NCBI RefSeq assembly: GCF_024436415.1
Contig: NZ_JAFMZQ010000001.1
Coordinates: 310,001-374,000, forward strand
DNA from: Pedobacter deserti
GTDB taxonomy: Bacteria; Bacteroidota; Bacteroidia; Sphingobacteriales; Sphingobacteriaceae
Direction of reading: 5' to 3'
Length of the DNA: 64,000 nucleotides
The position numbers and the translations under genes are program-made. The notes below the pieces were generated by a model. That model saw nothing but the letters and a program-made list of their open reading frames with translations, was not told the origin of the DNA and ran no database searches. Every line of letters starts with the position of its first letter. Positions within the stretch are counted from its first letter, which is position 1. This document shows positions 50,740-59,847 of the stretch, piece after piece.

Positions 50740-51914
50740 ACGGACAGCGTTTATATTTCATTGGGGGCTCTATCTTTGTGGTGGTATACCTGTTGGTACA
50801 ATTTGCAATGCCAAGGCCTACCGACTGGTCGCCAACTTACCTCAAGGACGATAAGATCCCGTTTGGCTTATATATCCTGCGCAAAGAGTTACCTTCCATA
50901 TTTCCGGGCGCGGATATAGTTGTTTCGAGAAATCCGGCTTACAACACCTTGAAAGAACGTCGTGGCCCCAAACTGAGTGTGGCCTACCTCGTCATCTGTC
51001 AGCAACTGAAATGGGCGGATACCGATTTTGAGGCGTTGAGATCGTTCATACACCGCGGAAACCATGTATTTATCGCAACCGCCAATTTCGGAAGGAATTT
51101 AAGCGCCCGGTTGAATATAAGTGTTGATATGCTCGGAATAGTTAGTTCTGGTAAGCCCTTCAACTTTACAGATTCTGCCCTCCGGGAGGCAAAGCCGTTC
51201 GTGTTTGACCGTGGCGTAGGAGGTGGATATTTCGCACAGCACAATAAGAGCGCTAGGGTTTTGGCCCGGAATGAGGACGGAAACGCGACCTTTCTACGCT
51301 ACAACATAGGCAAAGGCTCACTTCTTTTACTGGCCGACCCGAGATTACTGAGCAATTTCAGTTTTATTCAGCCGCGTGGCGCTGATTTTGTAGCTAAGGC
51401 ACTTTCACACGTACCGCAGGTGGGCACAGTAATATGGGATGAAAACAATACCCGCGGCAATGTCGACAATAGCGCCGTACTCAGGGTGATCTTTAAGTAT
51501 CCCTCGCTTCGCTGGGCGTACTGGTTGGCTGTATCCGGCCTGCTGCTTTATGTGCTCTTTGAAATGAAACGACGGCAGCGGGTGATTCCGGTGATCGAAA
51601 AGCCGGCTAACAGTACAGTGGACTTCGTGACGACTGTAGGCCGCGTTTATTACGAGCGGCGCGACAACAACGATATCGCCCTTAAAAAGATCAATTACCT
51701 GCTCGAATTTATCCGCAGCCGTTATAGTCTTAAAACAAATCATATTAACGCTGAATTTGCAGGGACACTGGCCAGAAAATCAGGTGTACCTGATGCAGAA
51801 ACCAGCCGGATGGCTGAACAGATCATTGAAATCCAGCAGGCTGACCGCGTTAATGATGTGATGCTTAGCAGTCTGAATAAAACTATAGAAAATTTTTATA
51901 AAAAAGCGCAATAA
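50736..51914 (+). CDS. DUF4350 membrane protein
   Basis: 392 residues with an N-terminal membrane segment (about 7-25) and a second near 265-285 (WLAVSGLLLYVLFEM). The large region between them is extracytoplasmic and shows the pattern of the DUF4350 fold (FGLYILRKELPSIFPGA, DFEALRSFIHRGNHVFIATANFG, GSLLLLADPRLLSNFSF), related to GATase-like domains of ABC-associated proteins. The cytoplasmic C-terminus is helical. It lies between DUF4129 and MoxR genes. Confidence 0.82.
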   Translation: MNGQRLYFIGGSIFVVVYLLVQFAMPRPTDWSPTYLKDDKIPFGLYILRKELPSIFPGADIVVSRNPAYNTLKERRGPKLSVAYLVICQQLKWADTDFEALRSFIHRGNHVFIATANFGRNLSARLNISVDMLGIVSSGKPFNFTDSALREAKPFVFDRGVGGGYFAQHNKSARVLARNEDGNATFLRYNIGKGSLLLLADPRLLSNFSFIQPRGADFVAKALSHVPQVGTVIWDENNTRGNVDNSAVLRVIFKYPSLRWAYWLAVSGLLLYVLFEMKRRQRVIPVIEKPANSTVDFVTTVGRVYYERRDNNDIALKKINYLLEFIRSRYSLKTNHINAEFAGTLARKSGVPDAETSRMAEQIIEIQQADRVNDVMLSSLNKTIENFYKKAQ

Positions 51915-51919
51915 AAGCA

Positions 51920-52894
51920 ATGGAGGAAGTATATCAGCAAAGAACAGATTTAACGCAGCTTAAGGAAGCCGTGAGCCAGATCAGGTCTAGCTTAAGCAGA
52001 GTGATTGTAGGTCAGCAAGAGGTGATTGACTTTTTAATCGCCGGACTTCTCGCCGATGGGCATATTCTTTTGGAAGGGGTGCCGGGTGTAGCGAAAACAC
52101 TCAGTGCCAAACTTGTAGCAAGAAGCATCGATGCTTGTTTTTCAAGGATACAGTTTACGCCAGACCTGATGCCGTCTGATGTTATAGGAACTTCAGTTTT
52201 TGATCCGCGTACTGCTTCTTTTGAGTACCGCAAAGGGCCTGTTTTTGGCCATATTATCCTGGTTGACGAAATAAACCGGGCGCCGGCAAAGACCCAGTCT
52301 GCGCTTTTTGAAGTGATGGAAGAACGGCAGGTCACGGTAGACGGAACTACGCACCCGATGGAAGAACCATTCCTGGTTCTGGCTACACAAAATCCTGTGG
52401 AACAGGAAGGTACTTACCGATTGCCTGAGGCACAGCTTGACCGCTTCCTATTCAAGATTGTGGTGGGATACCCAACACTTGAGGAGGAGACGGCCATACT
52501 GGTGAACCAGCATCAGCAAAAGCTTGAGGAGCAACTTGCCGCGGTACATCCGGTACTCAGCATCGCACAAGTCATGGCCAGCCGTGCCGTAATCAGGTCG
52601 CTGCATGTAGAACCTAAACTTCTGGAATATATTGCGGCCATTACGCATGAAACGCGCATCAACAAATCGCTTTATCTCGGCGCGTCGCCGCGCGCCTCGC
52701 TGGCTATGGTGAACAGCGCCAAAGCCTTTGCCGCGATGAATGGTCGCGATTTTGTAACACCGGACGACGTGATCCGCGTGGCTGCACCGGTGCTTGCACA
52801 CCGCATCTTACTTACACCCGACAAGGAGATGGAAGGGCTTACTGCGGCAGACGTAGTTGCACAGATCATTCAAAAAATAGAGGTACCCCGATAA
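51920..52894 (+). CDS. MoxR-family AAA+ ATPase
   Basis: A 324-residue AAA+ ATPase of the MoxR Proper group. Walker A is LEGVPGVAKTLSAK, Walker B and the following helix are ILVDEINRAPAKTQSALFEVMEERQVT, sensor-like ATQNPVEQEGTYRLPEAQLDRFLFKI follows, and a C-terminal lid domain contains YLGASPRASLAMVNSAKAFA. Such ATPases act as chaperones with VWA/DUF58 proteins. It sits between DUF4350 and DUF58 genes. Confidence 0.93.
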   Translation: MEEVYQQRTDLTQLKEAVSQIRSSLSRVIVGQQEVIDFLIAGLLADGHILLEGVPGVAKTLSAKLVARSIDACFSRIQFTPDLMPSDVIGTSVFDPRTASFEYRKGPVFGHIILVDEINRAPAKTQSALFEVMEERQVTVDGTTHPMEEPFLVLATQNPVEQEGTYRLPEAQLDRFLFKIVVGYPTLEEETAILVNQHQQKLEEQLAAVHPVLSIAQVMASRAVIRSLHVEPKLLEYIAAITHETRINKSLYLGASPRASLAMVNSAKAFAAMNGRDFVTPDDVIRVAAPVLAHRILLTPDKEMEGLTAADVVAQIIQKIEVPR

Positions 52895-52897
52895 CCG

Positions 52898-54256
52898 ATG
52901 CGTGTGCAGCTCAAGGAAATTTTTATCAGGTACTATCAGGACCTCTTCCTGAGCAGGCGACTCTATGCGGGGATAGCTTGTACAGCAATGCTGTTCCTGC
53001 TAACATTCTTCCTCCCCGCCCTGAGCCGGCTGCCGGAATTGTTGTTCTTGGTGTTTATTATTTTGATAGCGGCAGACTTCATATTACTTTATGCTCAGCG
53101 CAAAACGATTTTCGTGGTCAGGGAGCTCCCCGAGCGACTAAGTAATGGCGATGAAAATGAGCTATCGATCTATCTGGAGAACTTTTATACCTTCCGGGTT
53201 AAGGTGGGAATCATCGACGAAATACCCGCTCAGTTCCAAAAGCGTGATCTTTGGTTCGAGACCATTTTAACTGCTGGCGAAAAAAAGCATATACAATATC
53301 TTCTCAGGCCAACTACGAGGGGAGAATATGTTTTTGGGCGGGTCCGTCTGTTCTTACGTTCACCCCTCGGTTTGATTGTGAGAAGGTTCAATTTTGGTGA
53401 GGACACCGCGGTTGCGGTATACCCATCGTTCCTGCATTTAAGAAAATATGAACTCATGGCAATATCTGACCGTTTGAGTGAGATCGGCATTAAAAAGATC
53501 AGGCGTGTGGGCCATAGTCTGGAATTTGATCAGACGAGAACCTATGTTAAGGGCGACGATTACCGTACTGTTAACTGGAAAGCCACTGCGAGAAGAGGGG
53601 AATTGATGGTGAATGCCTACACGGATGAAAAAGCCCAGCATGTTTACTGCTTAATTGATAAGTCGCGCAGTATGAAAATGCCATTTGAAGGTATGACACT
53701 GCTCGACTATGCCATCAACGCCAGCCTGGTCTTGTCGAGCGTTGCAATGGTTAAGCAAGATAGAGCCGGATTGATCACCGTGGCGGAACAGTCGGGTAGT
53801 GTGCTTGCAGCAGACAGGAAGCCTGTACAGCTTGGGAAGATTATGGCTATGCTCTATAGAGAGCAAACCAGGTACCTCGAGCTAAACATCGAGGCACTTT
53901 ATACAAATGTAAGGCAAACGATAAAACAGCGCAGTCTGCTTATCTTTTTCACGAATTTTGAAAGTATGTCGGCCTTGAAGCGCCAGCTCCCTTATCTACA
54001 GCGCCTGGCGAGACACCATTTACTGCTGGTAGTCTTTTTTGAGAACACGGAATTACACCAGCTTATCATGGACCCGGCCTCTACAGTGGAGGACATCTAT
54101 ATCCAGACCATAGCGGAGAAATTTGCTTATGAGAAGAAACTAATGGTGATGGAATTGGCCAGACACGGCATACTCAGTATACTCACCCAGCCTAAAAACC
54201 TCACGGTTAACGTGGTGAACCGTTACCTCGAAGTTAAAGCCAGGCAAAGAATATAA
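52898..54256 (+). CDS. DUF58 protein with VWA-like domain
   Basis: A 452-residue protein. Two N-terminal membrane segments (about 22-68) are followed by a beta-rich domain, then the DUF58 signature YVKGDDYRTVNWKATARRGELMVNAYTDEKAQHVYCLIDKSRSMKMPF. The DKSRS motif fits a MIDAS metal site of a von Willebrand A domain. DUF58 proteins are usual MoxR partners. It follows moxR by 3 bases and ends the locus; the next gene on the opposite strand is csaA. Confidence 0.9.
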   Translation: MRVQLKEIFIRYYQDLFLSRRLYAGIACTAMLFLLTFFLPALSRLPELLFLVFIILIAADFILLYAQRKTIFVVRELPERLSNGDENELSIYLENFYTFRVKVGIIDEIPAQFQKRDLWFETILTAGEKKHIQYLLRPTTRGEYVFGRVRLFLRSPLGLIVRRFNFGEDTAVAVYPSFLHLRKYELMAISDRLSEIGIKKIRRVGHSLEFDQTRTYVKGDDYRTVNWKATARRGELMVNAYTDEKAQHVYCLIDKSRSMKMPFEGMTLLDYAINASLVLSSVAMVKQDRAGLITVAEQSGSVLAADRKPVQLGKIMAMLYREQTRYLELNIEALYTNVRQTIKQRSLLIFFTNFESMSALKRQLPYLQRLARHHLLLVVFFENTELHQLIMDPASTVEDIYIQTIAEKFAYEKKLMVMELARHGILSILTQPKNLTVNVVNRYLEVKARQRI

Positions 54257-54276
54257 GTTATACCGTAGCCAGACCA

Positions 54277-54615
54277 TCAAGCCATTTTTGATCCGTTGGG
54301 GACTTTGCCAAGCAGGGTGGTTAGTACGATATCTCCATGCTCATCTGCGAAGCCGGTCACCAGAAATTCAGACATGAACTTCCCAATCTGCTTCTTTGGA
54401 AAATTAATAACGCCAACGATCTGCCTGCCGATCAGTTCATGCTTCTGGTAGTGGCTTGTAATCTGTGCGCTGCTCATTTTAACACCAAAGTCGCCAAAGT
54501 CGACCTTTACTTTATACGCAGGTTTCCTAGCCTCGGGAAAATCATATACCTCCAGTATGGTTCCTGCTCTTAATTCCACCTTTTCAAAGTCGCTCCAATC
54601 TATTTCTTCCGCCAT
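54277..54615 (-). CDS. csaA: tRNA-binding/CsaA-like chaperone
   Basis: A small OB-fold protein of 112 residues. The sequence reads EIDWSDFEKVELRAGTILEVYDFPEARKPAYKVKVDFG, then KMSSAQITSHY, LIGRQIVGVINFPKKQIGKFMSEFLVTGF and DIVLTTLLGKVPNG. This matches CsaA, a dimeric tRNA-binding-domain protein with chaperone activity suggested for secretion in Bacillus. It is convergent with the DUF58 gene and divergent from miaB. Confidence 0.88.
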   Translation of the reverse strand: MAEEIDWSDFEKVELRAGTILEVYDFPEARKPAYKVKVDFGDFGVKMSSAQITSHYQKHELIGRQIVGVINFPKKQIGKFMSEFLVTGFADEHGDIVLTTLLGKVPNGSKMA

Positions 54616-54648
54616 GCTGTAAATCTACAAATCTTTGGTCTCTGCCAC

Positions 54649-54681
54649 TTTGTCATTTGCAATTATTTTTTTGTATTTTTG
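54649..54681 (+). promoter_or_regulatory. Promoter of miaB operon
   Basis: TTTG at 54649-54652, a 21-base spacer and TATTTTTG at 54674-54681 give a good Bacteroidota -33/-7 pair. The ATG at 54707 is 26 bases downstream. It would serve miaB and, through short gaps, the genes to secG. Confidence 0.5.
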
Positions 54682-54706
54682 AACTTTTCAATATCTAAAA
54701 ACCATT

Positions 54707-56110
54707 ATGATTGATTTACAGCTGACAGACAAGACACATGATGAAGCGAGGCAGGGTGAGGCTTTAGTCATCGAGCCGCCGCGTTCGCGCAATGGACGAA
54801 AACTGTATATCGAAAGTTATGGCTGCCAGATGAATTTTGCAGACAGCGAAATCGTCGCTTCGATATTATTTGATCAGGGCTTTGAAACTACCGGTGACTA
54901 TCAGGAAGCTGACGTAGTGTTTATCAACACCTGTTCTATCCGCGAGAATGCGGAGCAGCGGGTTCGCAACAGACTGTCGCAGTTTGGCGCGGTAAAACGA
55001 CGTAATCCAAAGCTGATTGTAGGCGTACTTGGCTGTATGGCTGAACGTCTTAAATCGAAGTTTTTAGAAGAGGAAAAGCTTGTTGATGTGGTTGTTGGTC
55101 CTGATGCTTACCGCGACCTCCCTCAATTGATCGGACAGGTTGAAGAAGGCCAGAAGGCAATCAATGTGTTGCTGTCGCGCGAGGAGACCTATGCGGACAT
55201 CAGTCCGGTACGGCTGAACGGCAACGGGATAACCGCGTTCATATCGATTATGCGCGGCTGTGACAACATGTGTTCTTTCTGTGTTGTCCCCTTCACCAGA
55301 GGCCGGGAAAGGAGCCGGGATCCGGAGTCGGTTGTGGCAGAAGCCCGGGAACTTGTTAGCCAGGGCTATAAGGAGGTGACGCTGCTGGGTCAGAATGTAG
55401 ACTCCTATAAGTGGAACGGTATTGTCAATTTTGCACAACTCCTGGAAATGGTAGCTCTGGTAAGCCCGGACCTTCGTGTTCGGTTCTCGACCTCCCATCC
55501 TAAAGATATCACGGACGAGGTGCTTTATACTATAGCGCGGCATGACAATATTTGTAATTATATTCATTTGCCTGTGCAGTCGGGCAATACACGTATCCTT
55601 GAACTGATGAACAGGACGTATACACGTGAGTGGTATATGAACCGCATCGACGCGATAAGAACGATCATTCCTGACTGTGCAATTTCTACAGATATCATTG
55701 CTGGTTTTTGCACGGAAACTGAAGAAGAACATCAGGATACGTTAAGTATGATGGATTATGTGAGGTATGACTATGGCTTCATGTTCTGTTATTCGGAACG
55801 TCCGGGAACGCTGGCGGCACGTAAACTCACTGACGATGTTCCGGAAGAGGTGAAAAAAAGAAGGCTGAGCGAGATTTTGGTAAAACAGCAGGAATCTTCG
55901 CTGTTCCGCTTGCAGCAATTCGTGGGAAAGACGGTGAGAGTGCTGGTTGAAGGCCCGTCAAAAAAGTCGGAAAAGGATCTTTGCGGCAGGAACGACCAGA
56001 ATGCGATGGTGGTATTCCCTGCCACTGACGGCATTGAGGCCGGACAGTACGTATATGTGCAGGTAGACCGCTGCACATCAGCTACCTTGCTTGGCACAGC
56101 ATTAATTTAG
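54707..56110 (+). CDS. miaB: tRNA-2-methylthio-N6-dimethylallyladenosine synthase MiaB
   Basis: A radical-SAM methylthiotransferase modifying A37 of tRNAs that read UNN codons. The 467 residues contain the UPF0004 domain ([48 protein letters not shown]), giving three cluster cysteines. The radical-SAM motif [21 protein letters not shown] follows, and a TRAM domain closes the protein. The length matches MiaB (about 450-480). It leads a block conserved in Bacteroidota: miaB, sigma54 activator, lptE, TPR protein, secG. Confidence 0.95.
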   Translation: MIDLQLTDKTHDEARQGEALVIEPPRSRNGRKLYIESYGCQMNFADSEIVASILFDQGFETTGDYQEADVVFINTCSIRENAEQRVRNRLSQFGAVKRRNPKLIVGVLGCMAERLKSKFLEEEKLVDVVVGPDAYRDLPQLIGQVEEGQKAINVLLSREETYADISPVRLNGNGITAFISIMRGCDNMCSFCVVPFTRGRERSRDPESVVAEARELVSQGYKEVTLLGQNVDSYKWNGIVNFAQLLEMVALVSPDLRVRFSTSHPKDITDEVLYTIARHDNICNYIHLPVQSGNTRILELMNRTYTREWYMNRIDAIRTIIPDCAISTDIIAGFCTETEEEHQDTLSMMDYVRYDYGFMFCYSERPGTLAARKLTDDVPEEVKKRRLSEILVKQQESSLFRLQQFVGKTVRVLVEGPSKKSEKDLCGRNDQNAMVVFPATDGIEAGQYVYVQVDRCTSATLLGTALI

Positions 56111-56119
56111 ATTAGACAC

Positions 56120-57352
56120 ATGGATGTACAAGATATAAAGAACCGTTTTGGTATTATAGGGAATTCTCCGCTGCTCAATCGGGCCATAGATATTGCCAGA
56201 CAGGTGGCGCCTACAGATATGTCTGTGCTGATTACCGGTGAAAGCGGAAGCGGTAAAGAAGTGTTCTCGCACATCATCCATCATATGAGCGCACGGAAGC
56301 ACGGAACTTTTATCGCGGTAAACTGTGGCGCAATACCTGAGGGAACGATTGATTCGGAACTTTTTGGCCATGAAAAAGGCTCTTTTACCGGCGCTCATGA
56401 AGCGCGCAAGGGTTATTTTGAGGTAGCAAACGGGGGGACTATATTTTTGGATGAGGTAGCTGAATTGCCGCTTGGTACTCAGGCACGCCTGCTCCGGGTT
56501 TTGGAAAGCGGGGAATACCTGAGGGTCGGCTCGTCGAAAGTACAAAAAACTGATGTACGCATTATAGCTGCTACGAACGTTGATGTGTATGAGCGGGTAA
56601 GATCGGGCAAGTTCCGTGAAGACCTTTATTACAGGCTAAATACCGTCCCGCTGCGTATTCCGGCCTTGCATGAGCGTAAAGAAGACATCTATCTGTTGTT
56701 CAGGAAGTTTTCGGCCGACTTTAGTGATAAGTACCGTAGCCCTGGCATTCATCTGGAGCCGGACGCTATTCAGATTCTTACGAATTACAGCTGGCCTGGT
56801 AACGTCAGGCAACTTAAAAACATCGCCGAACAGGTTTGTGTTCTGGAAAAGGACCGTGATGTAAATGGCACCGCGCTGCTCAATTATATTCCAAATGAAA
56901 GTGGGGCCAATTTGCCAATGGCAATAGGAAACAAGGGCGGCGGGGACGATTTTTCTGAGCGCGACATTCTCTACAAGGTTTTGTTTGACATGAAAAAGGA
57001 TATGATGGAGCTTAAAAAGCTGGTCGCCGAGATTATTCAAAGTGGGGGCAATACGTCACATATCGTCGCTGAGAATCCGCATTATATCAATCAGTTGTAC
57101 AGGGAGGTAGACCAACCTATGGGACTGGAGCCTGCGATGACCATACAGAAACCGATGCAGCCAGGTCCTGTAGACTATAATTTTACGCACGAGGCCGAAG
57201 AAGTGGAGGAATCGCTGTCACTGCTTGAAAAGGAGTCTGACCTGATAAAAAAGGCACTAAAAAAGCATAAAGGGAAGCGCAAATTTGCTGCGCAGGAGCT
57301 TGGCATATCTGAGCGTACCCTATACAGGAAAATTAAAGAACTGAACTTATAA
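56120..57352 (+). CDS. Sigma54-dependent activator without receiver domain
   Basis: A 410-residue enhancer-binding protein. The AAA+ domain (about 10-245) starts at once, with GESGSGKEVFSH (Walker A), ELFGHEKGSFTGAHEARKG (the sigma54-contact loop, GSFTGA instead of the usual GAFTGA), GGTIFLDEVAELP (Walker B) and RLNTVPLRIPALHERKEDI. A helical, polar linker leads to a C-terminal Fis-type HTH (KRKFAAQELGISERTLYRKIKEL). There is no receiver, GAF or PAS domain, so its activity may be set by level or partner proteins. It lies 9 bases after miaB; lptE follows. Confidence 0.92.
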   Translation: MDVQDIKNRFGIIGNSPLLNRAIDIARQVAPTDMSVLITGESGSGKEVFSHIIHHMSARKHGTFIAVNCGAIPEGTIDSELFGHEKGSFTGAHEARKGYFEVANGGTIFLDEVAELPLGTQARLLRVLESGEYLRVGSSKVQKTDVRIIAATNVDVYERVRSGKFREDLYYRLNTVPLRIPALHERKEDIYLLFRKFSADFSDKYRSPGIHLEPDAIQILTNYSWPGNVRQLKNIAEQVCVLEKDRDVNGTALLNYIPNESGANLPMAIGNKGGGDDFSERDILYKVLFDMKKDMMELKKLVAEIIQSGGNTSHIVAENPHYINQLYREVDQPMGLEPAMTIQKPMQPGPVDYNFTHEAEEVEESLSLLEKESDLIKKALKKHKGKRKFAAQELGISERTLYRKIKELNL

Positions 57353-57361
57353 GGTTATACC

Positions 57362-57877
57362 ATGAGATATTTGTGTGCTATTGTTGTTTTGTTGGTTGTG
57401 GCCGGTTGTAAAATAGGCCTCAACGGCGCGTCTATACCGCCGGACATGAAGACTGTGAATGTACTGGTATTTGAGAACAATGCGCCCCTGGTGGTTGCAT
57501 CGTTAAGCTCCCAGTTTACCGAGGAATTAAAAACACGAATCAGGAACCAGACCTCCCTAAGCATAACCCCTAACGATGCGCATGCGGTGTTTTCAGGAAA
57601 CATAACCGGCTACGATATCAGGCCTGTGGCACTCCAGGACAATAACAACACAGGAAGAGGCAACCAAGCGCTGGCAGGTGCCAACAGACTTTCTATTCGT
57701 GTGCAGGTAAAGTACACGAACAACCTGAATCCGCAGCAAAGTTTTGAGCAGTCATTTGAACGGTATAAGGACTATAAGCCCCAGGGCAACCCGCAGGTAC
57801 AGGAAACCGCTATCATTAGGGATGTCACCGCACAGCTAACTGAGGATATTTTTAATGCAGCTTTTGCGCAATGGTAG
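57362..57877 (+). CDS. lptE: LptE-like LPS-assembly lipoprotein
   Basis: A 171-residue lipoprotein with lipobox LVVAGC (Cys about residue 16). The pattern is that of Bacteroidota LptE: MKTVNVLVFENNAPLVVASLSSQFTEELKTRIRNQTSLSI, NAHAVFSGNITGYDIRPVAL (read as NDAHAVFSGNITGYDIRPVAL), then RLSIRVQVKYTNNLNPQQSFEQSF. LptE plugs the LptD barrel that places LPS on the cell surface. It sits in the conserved miaB-activator-lptE block and overlaps the next gene by 7 bases. Confidence 0.82.
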   Translation: MRYLCAIVVLLVVAGCKIGLNGASIPPDMKTVNVLVFENNAPLVVASLSSQFTEELKTRIRNQTSLSITPNDAHAVFSGNITGYDIRPVALQDNNNTGRGNQALAGANRLSIRVQVKYTNNLNPQQSFEQSFERYKDYKPQGNPQVQETAIIRDVTAQLTEDIFNAAFAQW

Positions 57878-58947
57878 AGGAGGAAGCATATAACCATCTT
57901 GACTTTGGGCGGCTGATAGACAATCCCGGACAAGCGGCTCGAGATGATGTTGATGGGCTACAAGCATTCGTTAGTCGGTATCCGTATTTCCGGGCTACCC
58001 ACCTTTTGCTTGCGAAAGCTACTTCGGGCCGGTCAATCCACAACAGCCAGCTTGCGACCGCAGCGCTCTATAATGGAGGGGCTTTGGTACACGATATAAT
58101 CTACAACCCGGATCAGCTGCGTAACTTTAGCTTTGTTTCAGAAAAGGCGCAGCCGGAACAACTTAAAACAGAACTTGCTGAGACGGATGTTATTGACGAG
58201 GTATATGAAGAAATTGCTGAGGTAGATATTCATTCCTTCCAATCGGCCGAAAGCGATGATATTGCCGACAGCCTGCCTGAAGGCGTTAGTAAGGCGGATC
58301 CAATGCTGGAAAACATCGTAACGTCGGATTTTTTTGCTTTTCAGGAGAATTTCAAACCGGAGCCCGCTAGCGCGGAAGCCCAGCCGGAAGCTCCTGAAAT
58401 TGAAGAATATTCCATTGAAGCTGAACTGGAGCAGGACACAGTAATTAGTAAGTATGACGATGACCGTCTTCCTTATACCTTTCTATGGTGGCTGGCCAAA
58501 ACAAGGAAAGAGCATGAGCAGATCTTTCAGCCTTATGCAGCGCCGCGACAGGATGCCTCAGGCGGAGCGAAAGCAACTGCGTCAGCCGGCCCTTTGCAAC
58601 AGCAGTATGTGGAGCATATTTTTCACCTGCAGGGGCCGATGGTGGATGATGATAGGCCAGCACCTGCAGCACAAAGGAGACATAAGGGGGATGAGATCAT
58701 TGAAAACTTTATTAAAAGCGAGCCTCAGATTACTCCACCCCGGCCTGAGCAGATCAATGTAGAGAATAAAGCTAAAAAGAGTGCCGAAGACCACAATGAC
58801 CTGGTTTCGGAAACGCTCGCAAAAATATATATTGAGCAGATGCTTTACGATAAAGCCATTGATACTTATCAAAAATTAAGTTTGATGTTTCCGGAAAAAA
58901 GCCGTTACTTTGCCGACCTTATCCAATCTATAGAAAAGAAAATATAA
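57871..58947 (+). CDS. Acidic protein with C-terminal TPR-like helices
   Basis: A 358-residue soluble protein. The N-terminal part (about 1-90) is folded (RLIDNPGQAARDDVDGLQAFVSRYPYFRATHLLLAKA, reminiscent of a TPR-like hairpin). The middle is rich in Glu/Ala/Asp (about 95-210) and likely disordered. The last 50 residues read SETLAKIYIEQMLYDKAIDTYQKLSLMFPEKSRYFADLI, a tetratricopeptide-like motif. It is a conserved Bacteroidota gene between lptE and secG; role unknown. The start overlaps the lptE stop. Confidence 0.8.
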   Translation: MVEEEAYNHLDFGRLIDNPGQAARDDVDGLQAFVSRYPYFRATHLLLAKATSGRSIHNSQLATAALYNGGALVHDIIYNPDQLRNFSFVSEKAQPEQLKTELAETDVIDEVYEEIAEVDIHSFQSAESDDIADSLPEGVSKADPMLENIVTSDFFAFQENFKPEPASAEAQPEAPEIEEYSIEAELEQDTVISKYDDDRLPYTFLWWLAKTRKEHEQIFQPYAAPRQDASGGAKATASAGPLQQQYVEHIFHLQGPMVDDDRPAPAAQRRHKGDEIIENFIKSEPQITPPRPEQINVENKAKKSAEDHNDLVSETLAKIYIEQMLYDKAIDTYQKLSLMFPEKSRYFADLIQSIEKKI

Positions 58948-58959
58948 AAAATATACGTT

Positions 58960-59304
58960 ATGGTGTTTTTAATCATATTGCTGATCGTTGTTTGCGTCGC
59001 ACTAGGTTTATTTGTTTTGGTGCAAAACCCTAAGGGTGGCGGTTTAGCTACCGGCGGGGCCGGAAGTAACATGTTTGGTGTGCAACGTACCGGCGATGTT
59101 CTTGAAAAAGGCACCTGGGTGCTGCTGGCCCTGATTGTAGTGATCAGTTTATCCATCACAACAATAGCTCAATCCGGCGGTGGTTCATCTGCAGGGAGCT
59201 CGAAGATTCAAGAGCAGCTTGATAAGACACCAACCCCTTCTCCTATTGGGAGTGGACTAAAGCCAGCTAACACAGCGCCGGCGGCCGGAGATACTGCTAA
59301 ATAA
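58960..59304 (+). CDS. secG: Preprotein translocase subunit SecG
   Basis: A 114-residue membrane protein. Two segments (FLIILLIVVCVALGLFVLV and WVLLALIVVISLSITTIA) flank the typical SecG loop QNPKGGGLATGGAGSNMFGVQRTGDVLEKGT. A polar, low-complexity tail follows. SecG assists SecYE; secA starts this window, 56 kb away. It ends the miaB-lptE-secG block with a terminator. Confidence 0.92.
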   Translation: MVFLIILLIVVCVALGLFVLVQNPKGGGLATGGAGSNMFGVQRTGDVLEKGTWVLLALIVVISLSITTIAQSGGGSSAGSSKIQEQLDKTPTPSPIGSGLKPANTAPAAGDTAK

Positions 59305-59324
59305 TAGATAACCAACGATACTGG

Positions 59325-59357
59325 GCCCGATCATTAAGTTAATGATCGGGCTTTTTT
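59325..59357 (+). terminator. Intrinsic terminator after secG
   Basis: GCCCGATCATTAA and TTAATGATCGGGC form a 13-bp perfect inverted repeat with a 1-base centre (in practice a slightly shorter stem and larger loop), followed by six T. It closes the miaB-secG block before groES. Confidence 0.88.
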
Positions 59358-59422
59358 ATGTCTGCATGACACTCTGACACTAAAAATTCAGGGCGCGCAC
59401 GGCCATAGCTGACATAGTCGTG

Positions 59423-59430
59423 TAAATTTG
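59423..59430 (+). promoter_or_regulatory. -7 promoter element of groES-groEL
   Basis: TAAATTTG fits TAnnTTTG, about 95 bases before the groES ATG. No CIRCE repeat (TTAGCACTC-N9-GAGTGCTAA) was found in the upstream region, so the usual HrcA control is not evident. Confidence 0.4.
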
Positions 59431-59524
59431 GCAAATGAGCTTGCTTGGCATAATAACTGATATATTAGGGCTGCGTCTGGAGGCGCATTAATGTTAAACT
59501 AAAAAAATAAATTAATATCAAGTT

Positions 59525-59815
59525 ATGGCTTTAAACCTTAAACCCATTTCAGGCACATCCAACAGAGTAATTGTTGAGCCTGCTGCGGCAGAAGAAAAGA
59601 CAGCTTCAGGGATCTATATTCCTGATACTGCAAAAGAAAAACCATCAAAAGGAACTGTAGTGTCTGTGTCAGAAGAAGATTCAGAGGGAAAGAAACCAAC
59701 AGTTAAGGTTGGCGATGTGGTAATTTATGGTAAATATGGCGGTACTGAGTTTCCATATGAAGGCAAAGATTATTTAATTATGCGTGAGACTGACATCTAC
59801 GCAGTGGTATCTTAA
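59525..59815 (+). CDS. groES: Co-chaperonin GroES
   Basis: A 96-residue heptameric lid of the chaperonin. Reads LKPISGTSNRVIVEPAAAEEKTASGIYIPDTAKEKPSKGTVV (mobile loop), VGDVVIYGKYGGTEFPYEGKDYLIMRETDIYAVV. The length and pattern are standard. It is followed 32 bases later by groEL, in the same operon, and has its own promoter. Confidence 0.97.
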   Translation: MALNLKPISGTSNRVIVEPAAAEEKTASGIYIPDTAKEKPSKGTVVSVSEEDSEGKKPTVKVGDVVIYGKYGGTEFPYEGKDYLIMRETDIYAVVS

Positions 59816-59847
59816 GGACATTTTATTAATTTAAGTTTTAAAGACAA

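Noticed and set aside
59429-59446. Possible sigma54 promoter (TGGCA ... TTGCTT) before groES
   Set aside because: The spacing between GG and GC is 11 bases rather than the required 10, so it should not be recognised; the overlapping TAAATTTG is a better candidate.
59358-59524. CIRCE/HrcA operator before groES
   Set aside because: No TTAGCACTC...GAGTGCTAA repeat is present; only short imperfect palindromes were found.
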